The notes under the pieces are model-generated. The model was not told the origin of the DNA, did no database searches, and worked only from the letters and a program-made list of their open reading frames with translations. The position numbers and the translations under genes were made by a program. This document shows, piece by piece, positions 46,658 through 57,731 of a DNA stretch of 64,000 nt. Within the stretch, counting starts at the first letter, position 1. The number at the start of each line of letters is the position of its first letter. The stretch lies in NCBI GenBank assembly GCA_003167365.1, contig PMTM01000006.1:578391-642390 (forward strand), read 5' to 3'. Origin of the DNA: Spartobacteria bacterium (GTDB taxonomy: Bacteria; Verrucomicrobiota; Verrucomicrobiia; Chthoniobacterales; UBA10450).

Positions 46658-47383
46658 ATGGCGAACTTTTTCCCGCGCTGGACTAATTGGCTGCCGCTCA
46701 AAGTCGCTATTTGTGGCGTCTTTATCGTGTGCGGATTGACCGCCGCGACTTGGTACTATGGGACGCCGAAATATACACGCGTCGGTTATCAACCGATTCA
46801 GCCGGTGCCATTCCCGCACGACATCCATGTGTCGCAACTCGGGATGGATTGCCGTTATTGCCATAGTTTTGTCGATGTGGCGGCGCATTCGAATCTGCCC
46901 AACACCCAGACTTGCATGAATTGTCATACGCAGGTGCAGAAGGACAATCCGAAGCTGGAGCCGGTGCGGGCGAGTTGGAAAACGGGCAAACCGATCGAGT
47001 GGGTGCAGGTGCACCGCACCCCAGACTACGTGTTTTACAATCACTCAGCCCATGTGAATCGCGGGATCAGTTGTTTCAGTTGCCACGGCGAAATCAATCA
47101 CATGCCGGTGGTTTATCACGCCAAGCCGCACAGCATGGCGTGGTGCTTGGAATGCCATCGGCATCCGGAGAATTTCCTTCGCCCCGACGATCAGGTTTTC
47201 AATCTCGATTGGAAACCGGACGACGTGAAGCCGGCCGAGTTTGTCGCCAAGTACGGGCAACCGCAAAATGTGAGCGAAGATTTTTCGAAAAAGAAAAAGC
47301 TTACCCAAACCGAGATCGGACAAACCTTGAAAGAGCGCTGGAATATTAAGCCGCCGATTAACTGTCAGGGGTGCCACCGATGA
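46658..47383 (+). CDS. actA: Alternative complex III subunit A, pentaheme cytochrome c
   Basis: 241 aa. One N-terminal membrane helix (about residues 14-33), then five CXXCH heme sites at 65-69, 86-90, 139-143, 163-167 and 236-240, the last being the C-terminus. The arrangement matches ActA of quinol:electron acceptor oxidoreductases. It carries electrons from the quinol site towards cytochrome c on the periplasmic side. It overlaps actB by ATGA. The 274 bases before it hold no clear promoter or gene. Confidence 0.93.
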   Translation: MANFFPRWTNWLPLKVAICGVFIVCGLTAATWYYGTPKYTRVGYQPIQPVPFPHDIHVSQLGMDCRYCHSFVDVAAHSNLPNTQTCMNCHTQVQKDNPKLEPVRASWKTGKPIEWVQVHRTPDYVFYNHSAHVNRGISCFSCHGEINHMPVVYHAKPHSMAWCLECHRHPENFLRPDDQVFNLDWKPDDVKPAEFVAKYGQPQNVSEDFSKKKKLTQTEIGQTLKERWNIKPPINCQGCHR

Positions 47384-50300
47384 AACGCGTTTTCCAACAT
47401 CCACCGGAGTCGCTCACCGGAAAGAAATACTGGCGCAGTCTCGGCGAGCTGAGCGATACGCCGGAGTTTCGCGATTGGCTGGAGCGCGAATTTCCAGCCG
47501 GCGCCTCCGAGTTAAATGGCGACGAATGGTCGCGCCGCGGCTTTTTGAAATTGATGGGGGCGTCGATGGCGCTGGCCGGTTTCGGATTGAGCAGCTGCCG
47601 CCGTCCGGAAATGCATCTCGTTCCGTTTACCAAGAGCGCGGAGTGGACCATTCCAGGCAAACCGCTTTTTTACGCGACGGCAATGCCGCGCCGCACGGGC
47701 GCGATTCCGCTCGTCGTTACGACCCATGACGGCCGGCCAACCAAGATCGACGGCAACCCTCTGCATCCGGCGAGCGGCGGCGCCACCGATGCCTTCGCCC
47801 AGGCTTCCATTCTCGATCTTTACGATCCGGCGCGATCGAAAGATTTCCGGGAGAACGGAAAAATTTCCGATCGAGCGGCGTTTGAGAAGTATCTCGACAA
47901 GGTGCGGCCACACTGGATGGCCGACCAGGGTGGCGGGGTCGCGTTTTTGGTCGAACCCGGTTTTTCGCCGACAAGAGACCGCTTGCGCAACGAACTTCAA
48001 AAAACTTTCCCGCGCATCCATTGGTGTGAATACGATCCGCTGCTGAGCAGCGCGCAGAGTTTCGCCACGCAAATCGGTTTTGGCGAACAATTGCGCGTGA
48101 TCCCGCACATCGAACGAGCCGACGTGATTCTCGCGCTGGACAGCGACTTTCTCGATTGCGGGCAGGGAGACTTGGAATCCGTCCGAGCTTTCAGTGCGCG
48201 TCGCAGAGTCAAGGCATCGAAGGACACGATGAATCGTCTGTATGTCGTGGAAAATCGCTTCAGTCAGACTGGGGCGATGGCGGACCATCGGCTCCGCATT
48301 CCGGCATCCCAAATTCCTTCGTTTACTCGTGCGCTTGCAGAAAAAATGGTGGCGGCAACAAGAGACGGCGCGCTCGGATCCGTGGTCGGCACACTTCCGG
48401 CGCAGACGAATGCGACGAAATTCGACGAGCAATGGCTAACGGAAGTCGTAAACGATTTGGTCGCGAAATCGGGCGCGAGTCTCGTGCTCGCCGGTCCGGA
48501 TCAGCCTGTGGTTGTGCAATTGCTCGTCTACGCGATGAATGTCGCGCTCAAGAATCTTGGTCACACGCTCGTTGTCCGCGAATTTCCAAGCGACCGGCGG
48601 ACCAATAGCATTCTTCAACTCGCTTCGGATATCGCGGCCGGCCGGATCGAACACCTCTTCATTCTTGGAGGCGATCCGGTTTACAACGCTCCGCGCGCGC
48701 TGACGCCGGACCGCGTAACAAGTCAGCTTCTCGATTGGGCCGATTTGCAAAAGAAGGTCGCAAACGTCATTCGCGTCGGTTACTACGAAGACGCGACCTC
48801 GGCGTTGAGCAAATGGCACGTCCCGGCGGCGCATTTCCTCGAATCGTGGGGCGACGCGATGACTGAGCGGAGCGGCTACCTTGCGATCCAGCCTATGATC
48901 CTGCCGCTTTTCGGTGGCCTGTCGGACATCGAAGTGATGAACAGCGTTTTGGGAGGACCGAAATCCGAAGGTCCCGAGTTAGTGCAGGAAACGTTTCGTT
49001 CCACCAATCCGCCGGGTGACTTTGCCACGGCCTGGTCGCTGTTTTTGCGCGACGGCTTTGCCGCCCACGTCACGGCAAATGAAAAATCGCCGGCGTTCAA
49101 TCCAAATGCCGCCGCGAGTGTAGCGCGTAATCTTTGGACTTCCGTCGCGGCTCCGAGTCTCAAGTCACCAGAAATCGTCCTCGTTCCAAGTTATGCGATG
49201 GACAATGGGCGCTACATTAATAATGGCTGGCTCCAGGAGCTTCCCGATCCAATCACCAAGCTCACTTGGGACAACGCCGCGCAAATGAGTCCGGTGTTTG
49301 CGCGTCATCTCGAAGTGGAAACGGGCGATCTTATCCGCATCGCCGTGACCGATCAGCGAACATTCCAGAATAAACCGATCGTGCGCGAACTCGTGATCGC
49401 TGCTTTTGTGCAACCGGGTCACGCCGATAATTCAATCACCATTCCGCTCGGTTATGGACGCACGCATACCGGTCCAGTAGGCGAGGAATCGGGCTTCAAT
49501 GGTTATCTGCTGCGCACGCCTTCAAATCCGCATTACATCCTCGAAGACGGTCAGGCTGTCGCAAGCGTGAAGGTGACGAAGGTCGGGCAAAAATATCCGC
49601 TCTCGATTACGCAAGACCATTGGAGCATCGAAGGCCGCGGCCTTGTGCGCGAAGCTACCCTCGAACGTTATCGCGAAGACAACGAATTCGTGAAGAAACT
49701 CGAAGGCGAAGAAGTGTCGCGACCGATGCCTTCGCTCTACAGCCATCCGCCACTTGAGGCGGAACAGCAGTGGGGCATGGCGGTCGATCTTAACGTGTGC
49801 ACCGGCTGCAGCGCGTGCGTCGTCGCCTGCCAAAGTGAAAACAATATCCCGATCGTCGGTAAATTGCAGGTCAGTCATGGCCGCGCGATGCATTGGATTC
49901 GCATCGACCGCTATTACGCGAGTCACAAAGAGTTCAATCAAGACAATGGCGATTGGCCGGAAGATCCCGAAATCGTGCATGAGCCGATGATGTGTCAGCA
50001 TTGCGAGAACGCACCCTGCGAAACCGTTTGTCCGGTCAACGCCACCGTTCATAGCGAAGACGGCCTCAACGTCATGGCCTACAACCGCTGCGTCGGCACT
50101 CGTTATTGCGCGAACAACTGTCCGTTCAAAGTGCGCCGCTTCAATTTCTTCGATTACAACCAGCGGCCGGTCGGCAAGAAGAAGATCGCCGGCCAATTCA
50201 GCATCTATAAAGAATACTTCGCGCCGCTTACGACCAAAGGCGCGCCGGACACAGTCAAGTTGCAAAAGAACCCGAACGTCACCGTGCGAATGCGCGGCGT

Positions 50301-50679
50301 GATGGAGAAGTGCACGTTCTGCGTCCAACGCATCGAGGAAGCGAAGATCGCGGCGCACGTGCGCGCCGGCGCGTCGAACAACACTCGCATTCCGCGCGAT
50401 TCGTTCACGACCGCGTGTGCGCAAGCTTGCCCGACCGAAGCGATTGTCTTTGGCGACATCAAAGATCCGGAAAGCCGCGTCTCGAAGATGAAACAACAGG
50501 ATCGAAACTATCGGCTGCTCAATTATTTGAACGTGAATACGCGGACGAGTTATCTCGCGCGCATTCGCAATCCGAATCCGAAAATGCCGGACGCGGCGAA
50601 AATCGGTGTAGCCAGCATTCTCAAAGAAGGGCATTCCTCGAAGAACGGCGAGACGAAGCATACGGAGGAAGGCGAGTGA
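47380..50679 (+). CDS. actB: Alternative complex III subunit B, molybdopterin-like and iron-sulfur fusion
   Basis: 1099 aa from the ATG at 47380. A twin-arginine signal (SRRGFLKLMGASMALAG near residue 49) makes it a Tat substrate. The first 750 residues resemble the molybdopterin enzyme fold without a cofactor. The second part has ferredoxin-like cysteine clusters: CTGCSACVVAC, CQHCENAPCETVCP, CANNCP with CVGTRYC, and CTFC with CAQACP. Together they can hold three [4Fe-4S] and one [3Fe-4S] clusters (family knowledge). It passes electrons between ActC and the cytochromes. Confidence 0.95.
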   Translation: MKRVFQHPPESLTGKKYWRSLGELSDTPEFRDWLEREFPAGASELNGDEWSRRGFLKLMGASMALAGFGLSSCRRPEMHLVPFTKSAEWTIPGKPLFYATAMPRRTGAIPLVVTTHDGRPTKIDGNPLHPASGGATDAFAQASILDLYDPARSKDFRENGKISDRAAFEKYLDKVRPHWMADQGGGVAFLVEPGFSPTRDRLRNELQKTFPRIHWCEYDPLLSSAQSFATQIGFGEQLRVIPHIERADVILALDSDFLDCGQGDLESVRAFSARRRVKASKDTMNRLYVVENRFSQTGAMADHRLRIPASQIPSFTRALAEKMVAATRDGALGSVVGTLPAQTNATKFDEQWLTEVVNDLVAKSGASLVLAGPDQPVVVQLLVYAMNVALKNLGHTLVVREFPSDRRTNSILQLASDIAAGRIEHLFILGGDPVYNAPRALTPDRVTSQLLDWADLQKKVANVIRVGYYEDATSALSKWHVPAAHFLESWGDAMTERSGYLAIQPMILPLFGGLSDIEVMNSVLGGPKSEGPELVQETFRSTNPPGDFATAWSLFLRDGFAAHVTANEKSPAFNPNAAASVARNLWTSVAAPSLKSPEIVLVPSYAMDNGRYINNGWLQELPDPITKLTWDNAAQMSPVFARHLEVETGDLIRIAVTDQRTFQNKPIVRELVIAAFVQPGHADNSITIPLGYGRTHTGPVGEESGFNGYLLRTPSNPHYILEDGQAVASVKVTKVGQKYPLSITQDHWSIEGRGLVREATLERYREDNEFVKKLEGEEVSRPMPSLYSHPPLEAEQQWGMAVDLNVCTGCSACVVACQSENNIPIVGKLQVSHGRAMHWIRIDRYYASHKEFNQDNGDWPEDPEIVHEPMMCQHCENAPCETVCPVNATVHSEDGLNVMAYNRCVGTRYCANNCPFKVRRFNFFDYNQRPVGKKKIAGQFSIYKEYFAPLTTKGAPDTVKLQKNPNVTVRMRGVMEKCTFCVQRIEEAKIAAHVRAGASNNTRIPRDSFTTACAQACPTEAIVFGDIKDPESRVSKMKQQDRNYRLLNYLNVNTRTSYLARIRNPNPKMPDAAKIGVASILKEGHSSKNGETKHTEEGE

Positions 50680-50741
50680 AAACAGCTCCGAACAATTTCG
50701 CGAGCCCCAAGTATTTCGGGGTTGTCGATCTTGCATAAACC

Positions 50742-52180
<1,439 letters not shown>

Positions 52181-52184
<4 letters not shown>

Positions 52185-52735
52185 GGACGCCGTCCGGTCA
52201 CACGGTTTACGCGATGGCGGCCGAATATGAGAGCGCGACCGCGCTCTACGAAGCGGCTAAGCGTGTGCGCGACGCCGGTTTCAAACGCTGGGATGTTTAT
52301 TCGCCATTTCCAATCCACGGAATGGATCAGGCGATGGGCTTGGGCAAATCGTGGCTCAGTGCCGTGGTGCTTTGCGGCGGCATTACCGGTTTGCTAACCG
52401 CAGCGGTTTTGGAGTTCGGACCGTCGTGGTTCATCTATCCGGTGATCGTTCACGGAAAACCTTTCGACTGGCGAACTGTCCCCGCTTTTTTCCCGATCAT
52501 GTTTGAGCTCACCGTGCTCTTCTCCGCTTTCGCCGCGTTCTTTGCCGTGCTCATCATGAATGGGTTGCCGCGCTGGAATCATCCGATCTTCAATTGGGAT
52601 CGGTTCAGTCGCGCGACCAACGACGGTTTCTTTCTCGCCATCGAAGCGCGCGATCCGCGGTTCACTGAAATCGAAGCGCGCGAGCTGCTCGAAAGCACGG
52701 GCGGCCAGCACATCACCATCGTGCACGAGGATTGA
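52181..52735 (+). CDS. actD: Alternative complex III subunit D
   Basis: 184 aa from the ATG at 52181, which overlaps the actC stop. The frame is open upstream but that is actC in another frame. The soluble N-terminus ([32 protein letters not shown]) is followed by two membrane helices (about 60-82 and 100-122). DUF3341 is the family name of ActD. No cofactor site is seen; the role is structural in known complexes. Confidence 0.92.
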
Positions 52736-52737
52736 TT

Positions 52738-53427
52738 ATGTTGCGCGGCTTCCTCTTACTTTTCGTTTTGACCGGCGTTGCGCTTGTCGCCATTCTTGGA
52801 TTTCGCGGACAGAAGGGCAGCCAGCCGCCGTTCGAGCTTTTTCCCGACATGGTTCGTCAGGTCAAGGTGCGCGCGCAGGCGCCGCTCGGTTTTTTTGCAG
52901 ATGGACGCGGTCCGCGCCTGCCAGTCGCCGGCACCGTTCCGATCGGTTACGAAATGCCGAACCCGGAAAACACGCCCAGCGGCGCGCCGCCGGGAGAATC
53001 GCTTTCGCATCAGCGCGTCGCGTTCAGCGCCGGAACCGATTATTACAACACCGGAAAAATGGGCGATCGCTGGGGCACGGGTATTCCGATTGAAGTCACG
53101 CCCCAATTGATGGAGCGCGGTCGCGAGCGCTTCAATATCACGTGCGCGATGTGTCACGGCGCCACCGCGACAGGCAACGGCATCACCAAACAATACGGCC
53201 TCGCCACCGTCGTCACTTTGCAGGATGACCGCATTCGCAAAATGGCGGACGGCGAAATTTTTAACACGCTCACAAACGGCAAGAACACGATGATGGCTTA
53301 CGGACCCAACATCATGGTGGCGGATCGCTGGGCGATCATCGCGTATCTGCGCGCGCTGCAGCGGAGCCAGAACGCATCAATTAACGACGTGCCGGAAGAA
53401 CATCACGCGGAGATGGAAAAGAAATGA
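52738..53427 (+). CDS. actE: Alternative complex III subunit E, monoheme cytochrome c
   Basis: 229 aa. N-terminal helix or lipid anchor (LLLFVLTGVALVAILGF), a long loop, and one heme site CAMCH at 136-140. The downstream MMAYG pattern (near residue 190) is a likely Met ligand. In the family ActE is the exit cytochrome towards the oxidase. Start ATG at 52738, 2 bases after actD. It overlaps actF by ATGA. Confidence 0.92.
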   Translation: MLRGFLLLFVLTGVALVAILGFRGQKGSQPPFELFPDMVRQVKVRAQAPLGFFADGRGPRLPVAGTVPIGYEMPNPENTPSGAPPGESLSHQRVAFSAGTDYYNTGKMGDRWGTGIPIEVTPQLMERGRERFNITCAMCHGATATGNGITKQYGLATVVTLQDDRIRKMADGEIFNTLTNGKNTMMAYGPNIMVADRWAIIAYLRALQRSQNASINDVPEEHHAEMEKK

Positions 53428-54626
53428 GCGATCGTTCCCAGGCATTGCCGGCGCCGGAAGGCGAATTCGTGGAAACTTCGCGTTTCGGCGGATTATCGAT
53501 TTTGTTCGCGCTTCTTGCTTTGGTCGGCTTGGGGCTGGGCGTCGTCGGCGCAATGGTCGATCCGGCGCAGTTTAGTTTTTCCTGGCTTTTCGCTTTTGCT
53601 TTCTTCTTCACGCTCTGCGCCGGCTGCTTCTTCTGGACGCTTGTTCATCACGCCACCGACGCGGACTGGAGCGTGGTGGTACGACGCCAACTCGAAAACA
53701 TTGCTTCACTCCTCGCGGTCATGGCTGTCTTTCTGGTGCCGGTGTTGTTGCTTCGTCATCATCTCTACGGGTGGATGAATATTCCGCCCGGGCACGAGGA
53801 GGCGCTCGATGTCAAACGTCCTTACCTCAACTGGCATTTCTTCCTCACGCGCGCGATCGTCTTTTTCGCCTTCTTCATTATCGCGACGCAATTGCTCCGG
53901 CGGTTCTCGGTCCGGCAGGACAAGGACGGCAATCCGCGATTCACGTTTTGGATGCGCAAACTTTCTTTTATCAGTCTGCCCATGTTCGCGCTTTGCCTGA
54001 CTTTTGGCGCCTGCGACTGGTTGATGAGCCTCAATTACCACTGGTTCTCCACCATGTGGGGCGTTTATATTTTCGCCGGCACCGCCGGATCTTCCATGTC
54101 GCTGCTCGTCCTTGTCATCACGGCGTTGCGCAACGCCGGCTACCTGCAAGACGTAGTTACGGTGGAGCATTACCACGTCATGGGAAAATGGATGCTCACT
54201 TTCACTGTTTTCTGGGCCTATATCGGCTTCAGCCAATACATGCTCATCTGGTATGCGAACATGCCGGAGGAGACGCAATACTTCCTCGTTCGAAATACCG
54301 AGTCGTGGTGGGCCCTGAGCATGCTTTTGGTGGTCGGACGGTTCTTTGGTCCCTTCGCGATTCTACTTATGCAGGGGTTCAAGAAACGGCCGCGCCGTTT
54401 GTGTCTGCTCGCGGCCTGGATCCTTTGCATGCAGCTGCTCGATATGTACGTCATCGTGGTGCCCGCATTGCACGGAACGGGCGTGCACGTGAGCATTTGG
54501 GATTTTGTTCCGCTTCTCGGCATGGGCGCGACGCTCGCCTTTGTTTATTTGCGCCTCCTTGGCCGGACATCGGTTTTTCCGGTGCGTGATCCGCGTGTGA
54601 TCGAATCAATCAATTACCAGAACTGA
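53424..54626 (+). CDS. actF: Alternative complex III subunit F, second quinol subunit
   Basis: 400 aa with about ten membrane helices, NrfD-related but shorter than ActC. FCTLCAG-like text (FTLCAGCFFW) lies near the second helix, and HHATDADWSVVVRRQLENI is conserved after it. RPYLNWHFFLTRAIVFF and FGACDWLMSLNYHWFSTMWG are typical of ActF. It is the membrane partner of ActC. It is followed after 1 base by a gene of unknown function that is not a classical act gene. Confidence 0.93.
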   Translation: MSDRSQALPAPEGEFVETSRFGGLSILFALLALVGLGLGVVGAMVDPAQFSFSWLFAFAFFFTLCAGCFFWTLVHHATDADWSVVVRRQLENIASLLAVMAVFLVPVLLLRHHLYGWMNIPPGHEEALDVKRPYLNWHFFLTRAIVFFAFFIIATQLLRRFSVRQDKDGNPRFTFWMRKLSFISLPMFALCLTFGACDWLMSLNYHWFSTMWGVYIFAGTAGSSMSLLVLVITALRNAGYLQDVVTVEHYHVMGKWMLTFTVFWAYIGFSQYMLIWYANMPEETQYFLVRNTESWWALSMLLVVGRFFGPFAILLMQGFKKRPRRLCLLAAWILCMQLLDMYVIVVPALHGTGVHVSIWDFVPLLGMGATLAFVYLRLLGRTSVFPVRDPRVIESINYQN

Positions 54627-54627
54627 T

Positions 54628-55257
54628 ATGGCCGATGCCGAATCTATTCGCCAAGCCGCGCACGTGCGCACGCCATTCTCCGCCTGGCTTGGCGTCGTTT
54701 TACTTTTCGCGCTTTTCGGCGTCATGGTGCTCGCGATTATCGGGCCGTCGCCGCGCGGCGACACTTACGAGAAGAAACGCGCCAAAGCGCGGGAAGAAAA
54801 ACTTAAGGCCGCGCGCGAAGACGACGCGAAGGCGCTCACCACATACAGCTGGATCGACAAGCAAAAAGACACCGTCCGAATTCCGATTCAGCGCGCAATG
54901 GAACTGGCTGTGACGGAACTCGCGCAGAAAAAACCCGCCCCGGCTGGTCCGATTGCGACGCCGGAGCCCCAAGCATCCGCTGTCGCAACTACTCCTTCAC
55001 CTGCGGCAACAGCGTCGCCATCGCCAACCGGCACACCAAAAGCAACTTCAGTTGCGGGACCAAGCTCGGAGAGTCGCAATCAACCAGCCGCGGCTGTTAA
55101 TCCGCCGCCTGCGCCTCCGGGAACACAACCGGGCGCATCGGCTTCACCTGCTGCGTCCCCGGCGCAAGCCGCGGCCGCGCAACCAAAATCAGCGCAGCAA
55201 ACGCCTGCGCCATCTCCGTCCGGAACTCCAACTCCCGCCGCCGGGAAAACGCCATGA
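54628..55257 (+). CDS. Membrane protein with Ala/Pro/Ser-rich tail, between ACIII and the CcoN-like gene
   Basis: 209 aa. One helix at about 18-38 (AWLGVVLLFALFGVMVLAII), a charged part, and the short conserved motif SWIDKQKDTVRIPIQRAMEL at about 72-91, followed by 110 residues almost only of Ala, Pro, Ser, Thr, Gln and Gly. The RIPIQRAMEL motif is shared by small membrane subunits near oxidase and SCO genes. It could be an assembly or linker subunit. The low-complexity tail is like those of the two cytochromes downstream. Its start is 1 base after actF. Confidence 0.7.
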   Translation: MADAESIRQAAHVRTPFSAWLGVVLLFALFGVMVLAIIGPSPRGDTYEKKRAKAREEKLKAAREDDAKALTTYSWIDKQKDTVRIPIQRAMELAVTELAQKKPAPAGPIATPEPQASAVATTPSPAATASPSPTGTPKATSVAGPSSESRNQPAAAVNPPPAPPGTQPGASASPAASPAQAAAAQPKSAQQTPAPSPSGTPTPAAGKTP

Positions 55258-55296
55258 CCACTTTGAATTCGCCGCAAATGATCTTACGACCAAAAT

Positions 55297-56784
55297 ATGG
55301 ATGCCGCTGAGATACCGTTGAAAGCGCCACCGGTTCCGACCGATGTGCCGACGAGCGACACCGAGCAGATCGAGCGCGCTTTGATCGATGCATCGACGCG
55401 CGTGCCGGTGTTGATGTTTTACACCTCCGCGATCGTCTGGCTGCTGCTCGGCACGCTGCTCGCCATGCTTGTGTCGATCAAGTTGCATGCACCCGACATG
55501 TTTTCGGGAGTCAGTTTCCTCACTTGGGGCCGCGTGCGACCCGCGCACACCAACATCATGATTTACGGTTGGGCGTCGATGGCCGGTATGGGCACGGCAA
55601 TTTGGTTGATGGCGCGTTTGTGCCGCACCGTTCTGCGGCATCCGCTATTGATTATCACCGGCGCGGGCTTCTGGAACCTCGGCGTGCTTCTCGGCGTTGG
55701 CGCGATCCTTACTGGCGACAGCACCGGTTATCAGTGGCTCGAATTCCCGCCATACGTGGCGGTCATTCTTTTCGTTGCTTACACCATGATCATGTCGTGG
55801 GCGGTGTTGATGTTCCGTTTCCGGCGCGGCGACCGGATTTACATCACGCAGTGGTATTTGCTCGGCGCGTTCCTCTGGTTCCCGTGGCTTTACGCCGCCG
55901 CGCAACTGATGCTCTTCGTCGTGCCGGTGCAGGGCGTGATGCAGGCGGCGGTCAATTGGTGGTACGCAAACAATCTGCTCTTTCTCTGGTTCGGCGCGAT
56001 CGGGCTGGGCACAGCCTATTACATGATTCCGAAAGTGATCGGGCGCCCGGTCTACAGTTATCATTTGGCCACGATCGGCTTCTGGACCTACGCGCTTTTC
56101 TCCAGTTGGACCGGAATGCAGCGCATGATCGATGGACCGTTTCCCGCGTGGATGATCACCGCCAGCATCGCGGCGACGATTCTTACCATTATTCCCGTCG
56201 CCACCGTTGGGCTGAATCATCATATGACGATGAAGGGTTATTTCCCGCTCATGCGTTACAGTCCCACGCTTCGCTTCACGGTCTTCGGCGCGATTTCCTA
56301 CACCGTCTTCAGCTTAGTCGGCGTGATCATCTCGTTTCGCTCCGTTGCGCGTTATCTTAACTTCACACAGGCGAGCGTGGCATATTCGCATCTCGGCCTC
56401 TACGCGTTTTACACGATGGTGATTTTCGGATCGATGTACTACATCGTGCCGCGGCTGGTCGGTCGCGAATGGCGCTATGCTTCGCTTATCAAGCTGCACT
56501 TTTGGGCATCGGTTTACGGCGTTGGCTTGATGAGTTTGATGTTGCTCTCCGGTGCAATCGTGGAAGGAACGAATTTGAATGATGCGAGCATGGCCTTCAC
56601 CGAAAGCACGCAATCGATCCTGCCTTATCTGCGCGGCCGCAGCCTCGCCGGCGTGTTGATGACCGTCTCGCATTTTGTGTTCGCATTTCATTTCGGCCTC
56701 ATGCTCTTCGGATTGGGCCGCACCGCGAGTGTTCCAACATTCTTGAATCCCGTTGAATCGGAGGGCAGCGAAGCGCACTTATGA
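55297..56784 (+). CDS. CcoN-like heme protein lacking the oxygen-reducing centre
   Basis: 495 aa with about 12 helices, similar overall to cbb3 oxidase subunit I. The low-spin heme b ligands are present: H84 in RPAHTN and H365 in YSHLG. The rest of the active site is not. Aligned with canonical CcoN, the CuB His are N225 (WWYANN), Q275 and R276 (TGMQRM), the active-site Tyr is S269, and the heme b3 His is Y363. Distances between these positions equal those I remember for Pseudomonas CcoN (44, 6, 88 and 2), so the alignment is firm. It should bind one heme b only. It overlaps the next gene by ATGA. Confidence 0.9.
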   Translation: MDAAEIPLKAPPVPTDVPTSDTEQIERALIDASTRVPVLMFYTSAIVWLLLGTLLAMLVSIKLHAPDMFSGVSFLTWGRVRPAHTNIMIYGWASMAGMGTAIWLMARLCRTVLRHPLLIITGAGFWNLGVLLGVGAILTGDSTGYQWLEFPPYVAVILFVAYTMIMSWAVLMFRFRRGDRIYITQWYLLGAFLWFPWLYAAAQLMLFVVPVQGVMQAAVNWWYANNLLFLWFGAIGLGTAYYMIPKVIGRPVYSYHLATIGFWTYALFSSWTGMQRMIDGPFPAWMITASIAATILTIIPVATVGLNHHMTMKGYFPLMRYSPTLRFTVFGAISYTVFSLVGVIISFRSVARYLNFTQASVAYSHLGLYAFYTMVIFGSMYYIVPRLVGREWRYASLIKLHFWASVYGVGLMSLMLLSGAIVEGTNLNDASMAFTESTQSILPYLRGRSLAGVLMTVSHFVFAFHFGLMLFGLGRTASVPTFLNPVESEGSEAHL

Positions 56785-57731
56785 AAGCACTTCTCTCGCT
56801 CTTTCTCGGACTTTTCGGGACGTTCGCCTTTTCGTGGATAGGACTGACCGTCATTCCGAATTGGCAAATCGGACATCTCGATCCGCAAATGGACGAAGAA
56901 GGCACCGATATTTATCCCGAGCCGAAATCGGGAATGGCCGATCGCGGCCGGCACGTTTATACCGCGAACGGCTGCTTCTATTGCCACAGCCAGCAGGTCC
57001 GCCCTGATTACATCGCGTCCGATATCGATCGCAAATGGGGTGACCGTCGCAGCGCGCCGCGCGATTACATTTTCGCGCGACCGGTGTTGCTCGGCAAGGC
57101 TCGCATGGGTCCCGATCTTTCCAATATCGGCAAGCGTGCACCCGCCGAAGAAGAGAATGCTCCGCCGGCCGGCGCAAGCCCGGCGGCGTCGCCTGCGGCT
57201 AGCGCGAGTCCGGCAGGATCTCCCGCAACCGCGGCGTCTCCCGCTCCAGCCGGATCGCCGCAATCATCGCCGGCTGCAAAACCTGCTGCTGCGCCTGCTG
57301 CGAACGCGTCACCTGCTCAAAACGCGAGCCCCGCGGCGGGATCTGCAAGTCCGGCTCCGGCTGCGAATCCAGCCGGTTCACTCGATTCCGCGCCGGCAAA
57401 TGGCGAGCCGCCGACATACTCGGCCGCGTGGCACCACCAACATCTTTATTCGCCGCGCAGCCTCACGCTCGATTCAAACATGCCGGCCTATCGTTTCCTG
57501 TACGAAAAACGCCGTATCAGTGGCGAACGTTCCGCCGATGCCTTGAAACTCACGGGCAAAGAAGCGCCGAGTCAAGGTTGGGAAATCGTTCCGACTTACG
57601 ACGCGCAGTGTCTCGTCGCCTATTTAATGTCGCTTGATCAATCGCATCCTTTGAAAGAAGTGAAATCCGCGGCCCCGGCATCCGTGCCGGCGGCATCGAC
57701 TTCACCAGCTCCAGCCGCCCCGCCGAAATGA
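56781..57731 (+). CDS. CcoO-like membrane cytochrome c
   Basis: 316 aa. One N-terminal helix (LLSLFLGLFGTFAFSWIG), heme site CFYCH at 65-69 followed by SQQVRP, and the CcoO-like block FARPVLLGKARMGPDLSNIGKR. About 90 residues of Ala/Pro/Ser repeats (roughly 124-216) are inserted before the C-terminal part (WHHQHLYSPRS ... SNMPAYRFLY, the likely Met ligand). A second low-complexity tail closes the protein. It is translationally coupled to both neighbours. Its partner should be the CcoN-like protein. Confidence 0.88.
   Translation: MKALLSLFLGLFGTFAFSWIGLTVIPNWQIGHLDPQMDEEGTDIYPEPKSGMADRGRHVYTANGCFYCHSQQVRPDYIASDIDRKWGDRRSAPRDYIFARPVLLGKARMGPDLSNIGKRAPAEEENAPPAGASPAASPAASASPAGSPATAASPAPAGSPQSSPAAKPAAAPAANASPAQNASPAAGSASPAPAANPAGSLDSAPANGEPPTYSAAWHHQHLYSPRSLTLDSNMPAYRFLYEKRRISGERSADALKLTGKEAPSQGWEIVPTYDAQCLVAYLMSLDQSHPLKEVKSAAPASVPAASTSPAPAAPPK

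Noticed and set aside
46429-46701. A 90-codon minus-strand frame before actA.
   Set aside because: It has low complexity of codon use, many Arg and Lys residues and no motif, and overlaps the actA start region.
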